Shown here: positions 47,066 through 56,210 of the stretch, in pieces | Numbering within the stretch: the first letter of the stretch is position 1 | Layout of the letters: each line of letters opens with the position of its first letter | From: JALORV01 sp963724365 | Lineage (GTDB): Bacteria; Pseudomonadota; Gammaproteobacteria; Burkholderiales; Burkholderiaceae_F | Reading direction: 5' to 3' | Length of the DNA stretch: 64,000 nucleotides | NCBI GenBank assembly: GCA_963724365.1 | Contig: CAVRUR010000001.1 | Coordinates: 186,001 to 250,000, forward strand | The notes under the pieces: generated by a model | Databases searched by the model: none | Told to the model about the DNA's origin: nothing | What the model saw: only the letters and a program-made list of their open reading frames with translations | Program-made: the position numbers and the translations under genes

Positions 47066-47997
47066 AGCGCGACCTACTGCTGGTATCACCGATACACGGG
47101 CCGAGTCAGGCGCGCCTCGAGGCTGTCTATGAGGTGCACCACCTCTGGGAAGCCACCGACCGCGAGGCCCTGTTCGAGCGGATTGCTCCACGCGTCGAGA
47201 TCCTCGTGACGACCGGCGGTGCCGGCGCGTCGCGCGCCCTGATGGAGCACCTGCCGCTGTTGCGTCTGATCGCCTGCTTCGGCGTCGGCGTCGACGCGAT
47301 CGATCTCGTGGCCGCGCGCGAACGCAGCATCGCCGTGACCAACACACCGGACGTCCTGACCGACGATGTCGCCGACCTCGCCATCGGCCTGATGCTGGCC
47401 ACGATGCGCGGTATCGCCGCCGCAGACCGCTATGTGCGCGCAGGCCGTTGGCTGCGCGGCGCTATGCCGGTGCAGAAGAAGGTGAGCGGCAAGTCACTCG
47501 GCATCGTCGGCATGGGACGCATCGGCCAGGCCATTGCCGAGCGGGCGGCGGCATTCGGCATGTCGATCGCGTGGACCGGCCCGCGCGCGAAGGACTTGCC
47601 CTGGCGTTACGAGCCTGACCTCATTGCACTCGCTCGCCAGGTGGACGTGCTGATCGCGGCCTGCCCGGGCGGCGCGCCGACCCTGGGACTGATCAGCCGT
47701 GCCGTGCTGGAAGCCCTCGGCTCCAAGGGCGTGTTCGTCAATATCTCGCGCGGATCGGTCGTCGACGAAGCCGCACTGGTCGAACTGCTGTCGACGGGCG
47801 AGCTGGGTGGCGCCGGGCTCGATGTTTTCGTCGACGAGCCGCATGTGCCCGAGGCCCTGTTCACGCTCGAAAATGTCGTGCTGCAGCCGCATCAGGCCAG
47901 CGCCACGCGCGAGACTCGCGGCGCGATGGGCCAGCTGGTCATCGACAACGTCGCCGCGTTCGTTGCGGAGCAGCCACTGATCACCCCGGTACTGTGA
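47062..47997 (+). CDS. D-isomer-specific 2-hydroxyacid dehydrogenase
   Basis: This 311-aa enzyme starts at a TTG (47062) that overlaps the previous stop and has GGAGGAACG just upstream; no ATG fits. It has the nucleotide motif GMGRIGQAIAERAAAFGM (about 149-166), the catalytic Arg in ISRGSVVDEAAL, Glu in VFVDEPHVPE and His in LQPHQASATRE. GCFGVGVDAIDL-type sequence in the N-terminal domain resembles glyoxylate/hydroxypyruvate and 2-ketogluconate reductases. It may reduce or oxidise the hydroxy acid released by the pathway. Confidence 0.9.
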   Translation: MKRDLLLVSPIHGPSQARLEAVYEVHHLWEATDREALFERIAPRVEILVTTGGAGASRALMEHLPLLRLIACFGVGVDAIDLVAARERSIAVTNTPDVLTDDVADLAIGLMLATMRGIAAADRYVRAGRWLRGAMPVQKKVSGKSLGIVGMGRIGQAIAERAAAFGMSIAWTGPRAKDLPWRYEPDLIALARQVDVLIAACPGGAPTLGLISRAVLEALGSKGVFVNISRGSVVDEAALVELLSTGELGGAGLDVFVDEPHVPEALFTLENVVLQPHQASATRETRGAMGQLVIDNVAAFVAEQPLITPVL

Positions 47998-48004
47998 GGA
48001 GACG

Positions 48005-48769
48005 ATGACTCCCGATTTGAAGGGCAAGGCGGTACTGGTCACGGGCTCCAGTACCGGCATCGGTGCCGCCGTGGCGCGGGCATTCGGCGCCGCAGGCAGC
48101 ACGGTCGTCGTTCATTACCACGCGAGCGAAGCTTCCGCGCGCGCGTTGGTGGCTGCGATCGAGGCCGACGGCGGCCGCGCACACGCTCTGCGCGCGGACG
48201 CTGCCCGGCCTGAGCAGATGGTCGCCCTGGTGCGGGCCGCGGTGGACCGCTGCGGCCGGCTCGACGTGCTGGTCAACAACGTCGGCGATCTCGTGCGCCG
48301 ATGCCCGATCGCCGACAGCACGGAGGAGTTCTTCGATGCCGTCGTCGATCTCAACGTGCGTTCGGTTGTCACGACCAGCCGTGCCGCGATCCCGCACTTT
48401 CGCGCGCAAGGACACGGCAACATCATCAATACGACGTCGATCGCGGCACGCAACGGCGGCGGCCCGGGGTCGGTCCTGTACGCGAGCTCCAAGGCGTTCG
48501 TCAGCACCTTCACGCGCGGTCTGGCGAAGGAACTGGCGCAGGAGAACATCCGCGTCAACGGCGTAGCGCCGGGTGTCATCGTCACGCCACTGCAGGCGCG
48601 CCACACCAGCGCGGCGCAAATGGAGTCGTTTCGCGCAGCGGTGCCAATGGGTCGTCTAGGCAGTGCCGAGGACTGCGTCGGTGCCTACCTGTACCTCGCG
48701 TCCGATGCGCTGAGCGGCTATGTCACCGGGCAGATCCTCGAAGTCAACGGTGGGCAGTTGATGCCATAG
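48005..48769 (+). CDS. SDR-family oxidoreductase
   Basis: A 254-aa classical short-chain dehydrogenase with TGSSTGIGAAVARAFGAAGS (cofactor site, about 13-32), NNVGD, catalytic Ser in NTTSIAARNG, and YASSK (Tyr-x-x-x-Lys). The NAD-binding strand ends in HYHASE, which may prefer NADP. The end TGQILEVNGGQLMP is typical. GAGGAG precedes the ATG, 7 nt after the dehydrogenase stop. By context it could be a sugar 1-dehydrogenase at the start of the pathway; substrate unknown. Confidence 0.88.
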   Translation: MTPDLKGKAVLVTGSSTGIGAAVARAFGAAGSTVVVHYHASEASARALVAAIEADGGRAHALRADAARPEQMVALVRAAVDRCGRLDVLVNNVGDLVRRCPIADSTEEFFDAVVDLNVRSVVTTSRAAIPHFRAQGHGNIINTTSIAARNGGGPGSVLYASSKAFVSTFTRGLAKELAQENIRVNGVAPGVIVTPLQARHTSAAQMESFRAAVPMGRLGSAEDCVGAYLYLASDALSGYVTGQILEVNGGQLMP

Positions 48770-49004
48770 CGTCCGCATCGACCGGCGCGGATCTGCGCAG
48801 CGTGTGCCGCTCCGGTTCAATTCCCTTCGAGGAAGCCCGCCGGCAGCGGCCCACCGTTGCGACCGACGGCCGGTGCCGGGTGCGCGTCGCCGCGTGACTG
48901 CGAGGGGCGGAACAGCGTGCGCTGGCGCAACAGCGACAGTCCGGTCGGGCAATCCTGCGCCCTGGGCCAGCCGCAGCGGTCGTTGTCACTGTTGGGAGAC
49001 AACT
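48770..49004. other. Convergent intergenic region
   Basis: This 235-bp gap separates the plus-strand and minus-strand arms of the island. No gene or T-tailed terminator is apparent. Confidence 0.4.
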
Positions 49005-49943
49005 TCAGCGCGATGGCTGACGCATCAGTGTGCTCTTGCCGAACAGGCTCTCGATCAGGTCGACGGTCAAAAGCGCCGTCTTGTTGCGCACGTCCAGTGC
49101 AGGGTTCAGCTCCATGATGTCGAGAGAGCCCAGCCGCCCGCTGTCGGCGATCATTTCCATGCACAACTGCGCCTCGCGATAGGTCGGCCCACCAGACACC
49201 GTGGTGCCGACGCCGGGTGCGATTTCCGGATCGAGGAAATCGACGTCGAAGCTGACATGCAAATGCGTGCCCGGATCCATCGTCGCCAGTGCCAGTTCCA
49301 TTGCATGCCGCATGCCGAGTTCATCGATGAAGCGCATGTCGAACACTTCGAGCCCGGTCTCGTGTACGAACTGCTTCTCGCCGGCATCCACACTGCGGAT
49401 GCCGATCTGCCGGATCCAGCGCGGGTCGATGGCCGGCACGGTGCCGCCGATCTCGATCAGCGGACGCGGGCCGTGGCCGCACAGGCACGCCACCGGCATG
49501 CCATGCACATTGCCGCTCGGCGTCAATGCATTGGTGTTGAAGTCCGCGTGGGCATCGAGCCAGAGTACCCGGAGACGCTTGCCCCGCTCGCTGCAGTGGC
49601 GTGCCACCGCACTGATCGAACCGATCGCAAGGCAGTGGTCACCCCCAAGCAGGATCGGTAGGCGGCCGCCCCCCAGCTCGGCCCCGACCGCTTCATGCAC
49701 CAGCCGGTTCCATGCGACCACTTCATCGAGATGCCGATAGCCGTCAACCGGCGGCAGCCACGGATTCGGCGGACCGTTGAGGTTCCCGTGGTCGATGACC
49801 TCGAGGCCATGCCGTTCCAGCGCCGGCTTGATCTGCGCGACCCGCAGTGCCTCGGGACCCATGCTCGCACCGCGTACGCTGGCACCGATGTCGGTCGGCG
49901 CGCCGATCAGCGAGACGACGTTCGATCCTGCGGCGATGGGCAT
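49005..49943 (-). CDS. rocF: Arginase
   Basis: This 312-aa ureohydrolase has the metal-binding motifs of arginase: GGDHCLAIGS (about 102-111), DAHADFNT (about 129-136) and SFDVDFLDPEIAPGVGTTVSGG-region Asp residues (about 232-252). IGAPTDIGASVRGASMGPEALR at the start is typical of arginases rather than agmatinases. It hydrolyses L-arginine to ornithine and urea with Mn. It is the last gene downstream of an ABC permease on the same strand, 126 nt away, with no evident link to sugar-acid use. Confidence 0.9.
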   Translation of the reverse strand: MPIAAGSNVVSLIGAPTDIGASVRGASMGPEALRVAQIKPALERHGLEVIDHGNLNGPPNPWLPPVDGYRHLDEVVAWNRLVHEAVGAELGGGRLPILLGGDHCLAIGSISAVARHCSERGKRLRVLWLDAHADFNTNALTPSGNVHGMPVACLCGHGPRPLIEIGGTVPAIDPRWIRQIGIRSVDAGEKQFVHETGLEVFDMRFIDELGMRHAMELALATMDPGTHLHVSFDVDFLDPEIAPGVGTTVSGGPTYREAQLCMEMIADSGRLGSLDIMELNPALDVRNKTALLTVDLIESLFGKSTLMRQPSR

Positions 49944-50069
49944 GCAAGTTGTCCTGGTCGTTCGTCGTTGGCAGGTCGGTGGATGGCGCGGAACGCCTGC
50001 ACCGCACTAGGCGCGCAGGCGTCAGCTGTCTTGAGATTAGCAGTCGATCCCGGGCAGCGGCGGGTGCCG

Positions 50070-50972
50070 TCACTCCTTCACAGCACCCGTCATCCCGGAT
50101 ACATAGTGTTCGACGAAGAACGAGTACAGGATCGCGACCGGAAGCGACCCGAATAGCGCGCCTGCCATCAGCGCACCCCAGTGATACACGTCCCCCTCGA
50201 CCAGTTCGGTGATCACCCCGACAGGAACGGTCTTGACCTCCGACGACGAAACGAAGGTCAGTGCGTAGATGAACTCGTTCCATGACAGCGTGAAGGCAAA
50301 GATCCCCGCCGAAATCAGCCCCGGCACTGCCAGCGGAAGGATGATCTTCACGAGGATCTGCAGGCGGCTGGCGCCATCGATCAGCGCGCATTCCTCGAGC
50401 TCGAACGGAATCGAGCGGAAGTAGCCCATCAACAGCCAGGTGCAGAACGGGATCAGGAACGTCGGGTACGTCAGGATCAGCGCGAGGCGTGTGTCAAACA
50501 GCTGGAACTTGAAGATGATCGCCGCCAGCGGAATGAAAAGAATGGAAGGCGGCACCAGGTACGCCAGGAAGATGCTCATGCCGACATAGCGCGAACCGCG
50601 GAACCGCAGCCGTTCGATTGCGTAGGCCGCCAGCACGCTGCAGAACAGCGACAGCAGTGTCGAAACGACCGACACGAGGATCGTGTTCCACAGCCAGTCC
50701 GGATACGCCGTATCGAACAGCAGCTTCTTGATGTGGGCGAGCGTCGGGTTAATGACCCAGAACGGATTGCCCTCGCGTGACAGCAGTTCCTCGTTTGGCT
50801 TGAACGCGGTGATCGTCATCCAGTAAAACGGAAACAGCAGCACGATCAGGAACACGGCCAGCGGCAGGTACACGGTCACCAGACGCCGCGGCGTGGACTC
50901 GAGGTACTTCATGCCCTGCGAGTCGGTCGTCTCGGGCGTGGCCGGCGTCTCGAACTTCTCGGTGTCGCTCAT
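50070..50972 (-). CDS. ABC sugar transporter permease (MalG-type)
   Basis: This 300-aa permease of the CUT1 class has six hydrophobic segments and the EAA loop ECALIDGASRLQILVKIILP (about 195-214) that contacts the ATPase. FPFYWMTITAFKPNEEL near the N-terminus is typical. It follows the first permease after an unusual 157-nt spacer rich in hairpins. Confidence 0.93.
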   Translation of the reverse strand: MSDTEKFETPATPETTDSQGMKYLESTPRRLVTVYLPLAVFLIVLLFPFYWMTITAFKPNEELLSREGNPFWVINPTLAHIKKLLFDTAYPDWLWNTILVSVVSTLLSLFCSVLAAYAIERLRFRGSRYVGMSIFLAYLVPPSILFIPLAAIIFKFQLFDTRLALILTYPTFLIPFCTWLLMGYFRSIPFELEECALIDGASRLQILVKIILPLAVPGLISAGIFAFTLSWNEFIYALTFVSSSEVKTVPVGVITELVEGDVYHWGALMAGALFGSLPVAILYSFFVEHYVSGMTGAVKE

Positions 50973-51129
50973 GTTGCCCCCATGGCGCTGCGCGCGGTCC
51001 CCCTCGAGGGGGCGCGATTCGGACGTCGGGCATGCCCTGCGGCATGCCCGGCGCCTACGAGCGGGCGAGCGCCTGAATGCGCGAGCGCGGCCTGCAAGGC
51101 CGAGCGCCTCCGGAGCGGCCGCGCGGCGC
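50973..51129 (-). repeat. Hairpin-rich spacer between the two permease genes
   Basis: Three compact inverted repeats lie in 157 bp: the palindrome CCCCCTCGAGGGGG (50999-51012), a 10-bp stem CGGGCATGCC/GGCATGCCCG with a 4-nt loop (51027-51050), and CGGCC/GGCCG (51088-51102). There is no T-run and no gene. It may tune expression within the operon or be a dispersed intergenic repeat. Confidence 0.5.
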
Positions 51130-52029
51130 TCATTTATCCTGCCCGCCCTGCTGCCAGGCGCGGCGCTGCAGTCCGAAGTAGCTGAACAGGATCGCCGCCA
51201 TCAGGAACGGCACCATCGCGGTCGCCAGCGCGGCACCCTCGCCCAGCGCGCCCCCGGGGATGGCGCGCTGGAAACTGAGAGTGGCCATCAGGTGGGTCGC
51301 ATTCAGCGGTCCGCCGCGCGTCAGCACGTAGATCAACTGGAAATCAGTGAAGGTAAACAGCACCGAGAAGGTCATCACGACCGCGATGATCGGCGTCAGC
51401 AACGGCAGCGTCACGAAGCGGAATTGCTGCCAGTCGGTGGCGCCGTCAAGGCTGGCCGCCTCGTAATACGACGGCGAAATTGTCTGCAGGCCGGCCAGCA
51501 GGCAGATCGCGACAAAGGGCACGCCGCGCCAGATGTTGGCGGCGATCACCGACAGTCGCGCGAGCCACGGCTCGCCGAGGAAATCGATGTAGCGGTCGAT
51601 CCACCCCAGCTTGACGAGCGTCCAGCTGATGATCGAAAACTGCGCGTCGTAGATCCACCAGAACGCGATCGCAGACAGCGCGGTCGGCACGATGAACGGC
51701 AGCAGCACGATCGCACGGATGAAGGACTTGAACGGCAGGTGCTTGTTGAGTAAAAGGGCCAGCCACAGGCCGAGCGCGAACTTGATAATGCTGGCGACGA
51801 CTGTGTAGAAGATCGTGTTGAAGACCGAGAGCCGGGTGATCGGATCCCCCCAGAGAAATTCGTAGTTCTCAATCCCGATCCACTCGCCGCCGCGTCCGAT
51901 CTTGGTGTCGGTGAAACCGAGCCATGTGCCGAGGCCGAGCGGATAGGTCAGGAACAGCAGTAGCACGACCGCCGCCGGCAGCATGAACACCAGCCCGAGA
52001 AAGTTGCGGCTTTCGAGCAGGCGACTCAT
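51130..52029 (-). CDS. ABC sugar transporter permease (MalF-type)
   Basis: From the ATG at 52029 (MSRLLESRNFLGLVF) this is 299 aa with six hydrophobic segments and the EAA loop YYEAASLDGATDWQQFRFVT (about 195-214). LTYPLGLGTWLGFTDTKIG is typical of sugar-type MalF-like permeases. An in-frame opening upstream to 52140 is low-complexity and not favoured. It lies between the binding-protein gene and the second permease. Confidence 0.92.
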   Translation of the reverse strand: MSRLLESRNFLGLVFMLPAAVVLLLFLTYPLGLGTWLGFTDTKIGRGGEWIGIENYEFLWGDPITRLSVFNTIFYTVVASIIKFALGLWLALLLNKHLPFKSFIRAIVLLPFIVPTALSAIAFWWIYDAQFSIISWTLVKLGWIDRYIDFLGEPWLARLSVIAANIWRGVPFVAICLLAGLQTISPSYYEAASLDGATDWQQFRFVTLPLLTPIIAVVMTFSVLFTFTDFQLIYVLTRGGPLNATHLMATLSFQRAIPGGALGEGAALATAMVPFLMAAILFSYFGLQRRAWQQGGQDK

Positions 52030-52155
52030 CACGCTCGTCTCAGGGACGGGTGGCTGGGCTCGGGCGTTGTTCACGGCGGTCAGGGGGTCAGGGTTGGAAC
52101 GCGGGGAAGTGAATGGCGGTGCCCGATGCGGCACCACCATGCACCACGGACGCGT

Positions 52156-53475
52156 CTAGACCTTGTAGTAGCGCTCAGCCCGCTTCTGCGCCCGATCCGC
52201 AGCCTCCTTCGGCGTCTTCGACCCCGACGCGGCTTCGGCCACCATGTTGACGATGATGAAGTCCGCCAGCGCGCCGGCCGACGCATAGCCCATCTTGCCG
52301 GCGTGTCCGCTCGGCCACATGTTCCTCATCGAGTCCCGGTACGGCGTGTGTTTCGGATCGACGGTCCAGATCGGGTTCTTCTCGTAGTACGTCAGTGCCG
52401 GCGTCACGTAGCCGATCGCCGCCTGTACCCACGGGTCCATCTGCTCGGCCTCCATCATGAACCGCAGGAACTCCTTGGCCGCCTTTGGATACTTGGTGTA
52501 CTTGAAGATCATCTGGTTGAAGAACAGCTGGAACTCGCTGGGCTTGCCGATCGGCCCGATCGGCATGTTGGCGTGATTGATGTCTGCCGCCAGCGCAGCG
52601 ACCTTCGGGTCCTTCGACGTCTTCGCGGCGTAGTAAATGGAGATGCCGTTGTTCGTCAGCGAAATCTGCTCGTCCAGGAACGCCTTGTTGTTGTTCGGGT
52701 CCAGCCAGGACAGGGTGCCTGGCACAAACGACGAGTACATCTCTTTGACGTACTCGAGAGCCTTGATGGTTTCCGGGCTGTCGATGACGACCTTGTTGTT
52801 CGCATCCACAAGCTTGCCGCCGAACCCCCACACCAGCGTCTGCGCCCAGGTGTTGCCGTCGCCGGTCGCATTGCCGAGCGCGAACCCGGGCGGTGTGCCT
52901 TTGTCCTTCAGCGCCTTGCACAGCTTCAGGAAGCCGTCTGTGTCCTTCGGAAATGTGTCGAAACCCGCGGCTTTCACGTGGCTGATGCGGTACACCATGC
53001 ACACGCCCGCGACACCCAGCGGCACGCCGATCCACTTCTTGCCATCCGGTCGCAGGTAGGGGTCGCACACCGGATAGAAGCCGCCGTACTTCTTGCCGAG
53101 ATAGGCGCACAAGTCGGTGACGTCGACCAGCTTGTCCGGGTACAGGTTGGCGTCGTCGTTGGTCGACAGGATGATGTCGGGCCCCGCGCCGGTATTGGCG
53201 GCCACCGCCGCTTTCGGGCGCACGTCTTCCCAGCCTTCGGCGTCGACTCGCACTTCAATGCCGTACTTCTCCGAGAACTTCTTGACGTTGGCCAGGTACT
53301 GGTCCTCGTCGCCCTGCACGAAGCGCTTCCAGCGCAGCACCCGCAGCTTGGCGCCTTTCTCCGGCGCGTTGCTCCACTGCGCCTCGGCATCCTTGACCCA
53401 GATGAGTGGACCGGCCGCGGCTGCCGCCACGCCTGCCGACGTCTTCAGAAACTCCCGCCGTTTCAGATTCTTCAT
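52156..53475 (-). CDS. ABC transporter substrate-binding protein (extracellular solute-binding, family 1)
   Basis: This 439-aa protein begins with a twin-arginine signal, KRREFLKTSAGVAAAAAG, and cleaves near DAEAQW, so it is probably exported folded by Tat. The body is a family 1 sugar-binding protein: VRVDAEGWEDVRPKAAVAAN, GPDIILSTNDDANLYPDKLV, GKKWIGVPLGVAGVCMVYRI. It would deliver a sugar or sugar acid to the two permeases. The ligand is unknown; the neighbours suggest an aldonate, aldose or oligomer. Confidence 0.93.
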   Translation of the reverse strand: MKNLKRREFLKTSAGVAAAAAGPLIWVKDAEAQWSNAPEKGAKLRVLRWKRFVQGDEDQYLANVKKFSEKYGIEVRVDAEGWEDVRPKAAVAANTGAGPDIILSTNDDANLYPDKLVDVTDLCAYLGKKYGGFYPVCDPYLRPDGKKWIGVPLGVAGVCMVYRISHVKAAGFDTFPKDTDGFLKLCKALKDKGTPPGFALGNATGDGNTWAQTLVWGFGGKLVDANNKVVIDSPETIKALEYVKEMYSSFVPGTLSWLDPNNNKAFLDEQISLTNNGISIYYAAKTSKDPKVAALAADINHANMPIGPIGKPSEFQLFFNQMIFKYTKYPKAAKEFLRFMMEAEQMDPWVQAAIGYVTPALTYYEKNPIWTVDPKHTPYRDSMRNMWPSGHAGKMGYASAGALADFIIVNMVAEAASGSKTPKEAADRAQKRAERYYKV

Positions 53476-53505
53476 GCACGTCTCCTTGGTGGTTGGCTCA
53501 CTGTG

Positions 53506-54594
<1,089 letters not shown>

Positions 54595-54637
54595 ATAGCC
54601 TTGTCTCCTCCGCGCGGCAGGGAAGGTGCCGCTGCGA

Positions 54638-55606
54638 TCAACCTGCGGGGATCTTCGTCCCTTGAATCACAGGATACATGGGGCGTCCTGTCTTCGCCCA
54701 TTGCACGATGTTCATTGCCGCCTTGCGCCGCAGCTCGACTTCCGCCGCGGTCGAATAGAAAGCCGCGTGCGGCGTCAGCAGCACGCGCGGGTGGCGCGCC
54801 AGCGGATGGCTGGTCGCTACCGGTTCGGTCGGCAGCACGTCGAGCGCCGCGCCGTCGAGCGTTCCGTCGTCGAGCCGCGCCAGCACGGCGTCGACATCGA
54901 CCACCGCGCCTCGTGCCGTGTTCACCAGCAGGCTGCCCCGACGCATGCGCACCAGCAGCGGCGTCGCAACCATGCCGCGCGTCTCGTCGGTCAGTGGCAC
55001 ATGCAGCGAGACGATGTCGCTGTGCTCGAAAAGCGCCTCGAGCGTCACGCGTTCGACATACGCGGGAAAGTCGCCGTCGATGATGTAGGGATCGCAGGCA
55101 ATCACGCGCGCAAAGCAGTTGCGGGCCAGGTGCGCAAAGCGCTTGCCGATGCGGCCGAGCCCGAGGATGCCGACGGTCAGGTCGCTGGCGCGACGGATCG
55201 TGCCCGGCGACAGGTAGCTCCAGCGTCCGGCCTTGACGTCGCGGTCGTAGATGGCCAGATGCCGCAGCAATGCCAGCGCCATTGCCAGCGCGTGTGTGGC
55301 CACTTCGCCGACACCGTAGTCGGGCGAGTTCGCAACCCAGACGCCGTGGCGCCTGCAGGCGGCGGTATCGACCGTGTCATATCCGGCACCGTAGCGGCTG
55401 ACAAGGCCGACGCGTGGCAAGGCATTCAGCACACGCTCGGTGACCGGGGCGTACTGCAGCAACAGCGCATCACACTCGCGGGCCGCCGCGATCAGTTCAT
55501 CCTCGGTGCGGCATTGCGCGTCGGCCAGCGTGATGCCGGCCTCGGCAAACAGCCCTCGTTCGAGGGTGATGTCCGGGAAGTCGAAATCCGTGATCAGCGC
55601 CTTCAT
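54638..55606 (-). CDS. D-isomer-specific 2-hydroxyacid dehydrogenase (CtBP-like)
   Basis: This 322-aa protein has the motif GILGLGRIGKRFAHLARNCF (about 144-163), catalytic Arg in NTARGAVVDVDAVL, Glu in DVLPTEPVA and His in LTPHAAFYSTAAEVELR, the last resembling C-terminal-binding-protein relatives. SRYGAGYDTVDTAACRRHGV lies in the substrate domain. Substrate is unknown; glyoxylate-, hydroxypyruvate- or phosphoglycerate-like acids are usual. Its ATG overlaps the tag stop (ATGA). Confidence 0.9.
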   Translation of the reverse strand: MKALITDFDFPDITLERGLFAEAGITLADAQCRTEDELIAAARECDALLLQYAPVTERVLNALPRVGLVSRYGAGYDTVDTAACRRHGVWVANSPDYGVGEVATHALAMALALLRHLAIYDRDVKAGRWSYLSPGTIRRASDLTVGILGLGRIGKRFAHLARNCFARVIACDPYIIDGDFPAYVERVTLEALFEHSDIVSLHVPLTDETRGMVATPLLVRMRRGSLLVNTARGAVVDVDAVLARLDDGTLDGAALDVLPTEPVATSHPLARHPRVLLTPHAAFYSTAAEVELRRKAAMNIVQWAKTGRPMYPVIQGTKIPAG

Positions 55607-56187
55607 ACCGGGGCCCGCCGCCAGCAGTCGCGCTGGTGATCATCGACCATGCCGGTCGCCTGCATGAACGAGTAGCAGATGGTCGAGCCGACGAACTTGC
55701 AACCACGCGCCTTCAGTGCCTTGCTCATCGCGTCGGACTCGGCACGGGTGGTCGGGGCCTCGCGGTAGTCGCTCCACCGATTCACGATCGGTCGCCCGCC
55801 ACTGAACGACCACAGGTAGCGGTCAAGCGAACCCTGTTCGTCGCGGATCGCCCGTACCGCACGCGCGTTGAGCACTGCTGACTCGACCTTGGCGCGGTTT
55901 CGCACGATCGCAGGATTCGTCAGCAGGCGTTCGATGCGAACCGGCGTGTATCGCGCGACGCGGTCGACGTCGAAGTCGTCGAAGGCTTCACGGTAACCCT
56001 CGCGCTTGCGCAGGATCGTCGTCCACGACAGTCCGGCCTGAGCACCCTCGAGGATCAGCATTTCGAAAAGGTGCCGATCATCGTGCGACGGCACACCCCA
56101 TTCATCGTCGTGGTACGCAACCATCAGCGGATCGTCGCCCGCCCAGCCGCAGCGCTTCCTGCTCGCCGTCGGCGCGCTCCTGCTCAT
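55603..56187 (-). CDS. tag: DNA-3-methyladenine glycosylase I
   Basis: Tag (194 aa) removes 3-methyladenine from DNA. The family N-terminus RCGWAGDDPLMVAYHDDEWG, the segment LEGAQAGLSWTTILRKREGY with the base-recognition Trp, NPAIVRNRAKVESAVLNAR, and the C-terminal zinc-snap residues (Cys in KARGCKFVG, His and Cys in DDHQRDC) are all present. It sits between a dehydratase and a dehydrogenase gene with a 23-nt gap and a 4-nt overlap, so it appears to be co-transcribed with sugar-acid genes. The start ATG at 56187 lacks a strong Shine-Dalgarno. Confidence 0.95.
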   Translation of the reverse strand: MSRSAPTASRKRCGWAGDDPLMVAYHDDEWGVPSHDDRHLFEMLILEGAQAGLSWTTILRKREGYREAFDDFDVDRVARYTPVRIERLLTNPAIVRNRAKVESAVLNARAVRAIRDEQGSLDRYLWSFSGGRPIVNRWSDYREAPTTRAESDAMSKALKARGCKFVGSTICYSFMQATGMVDDHQRDCWRRAPV

Positions 56188-56210
56188 AGAAGTTCTGGAC
56201 CTTGGCACGG

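Noticed and set aside
48817..49004. A possible gene remnant in the convergent gap at 48770-49004
   Set aside because: The minus-strand frame has no start of its own and no recognisable similarity; treated as intergenic.
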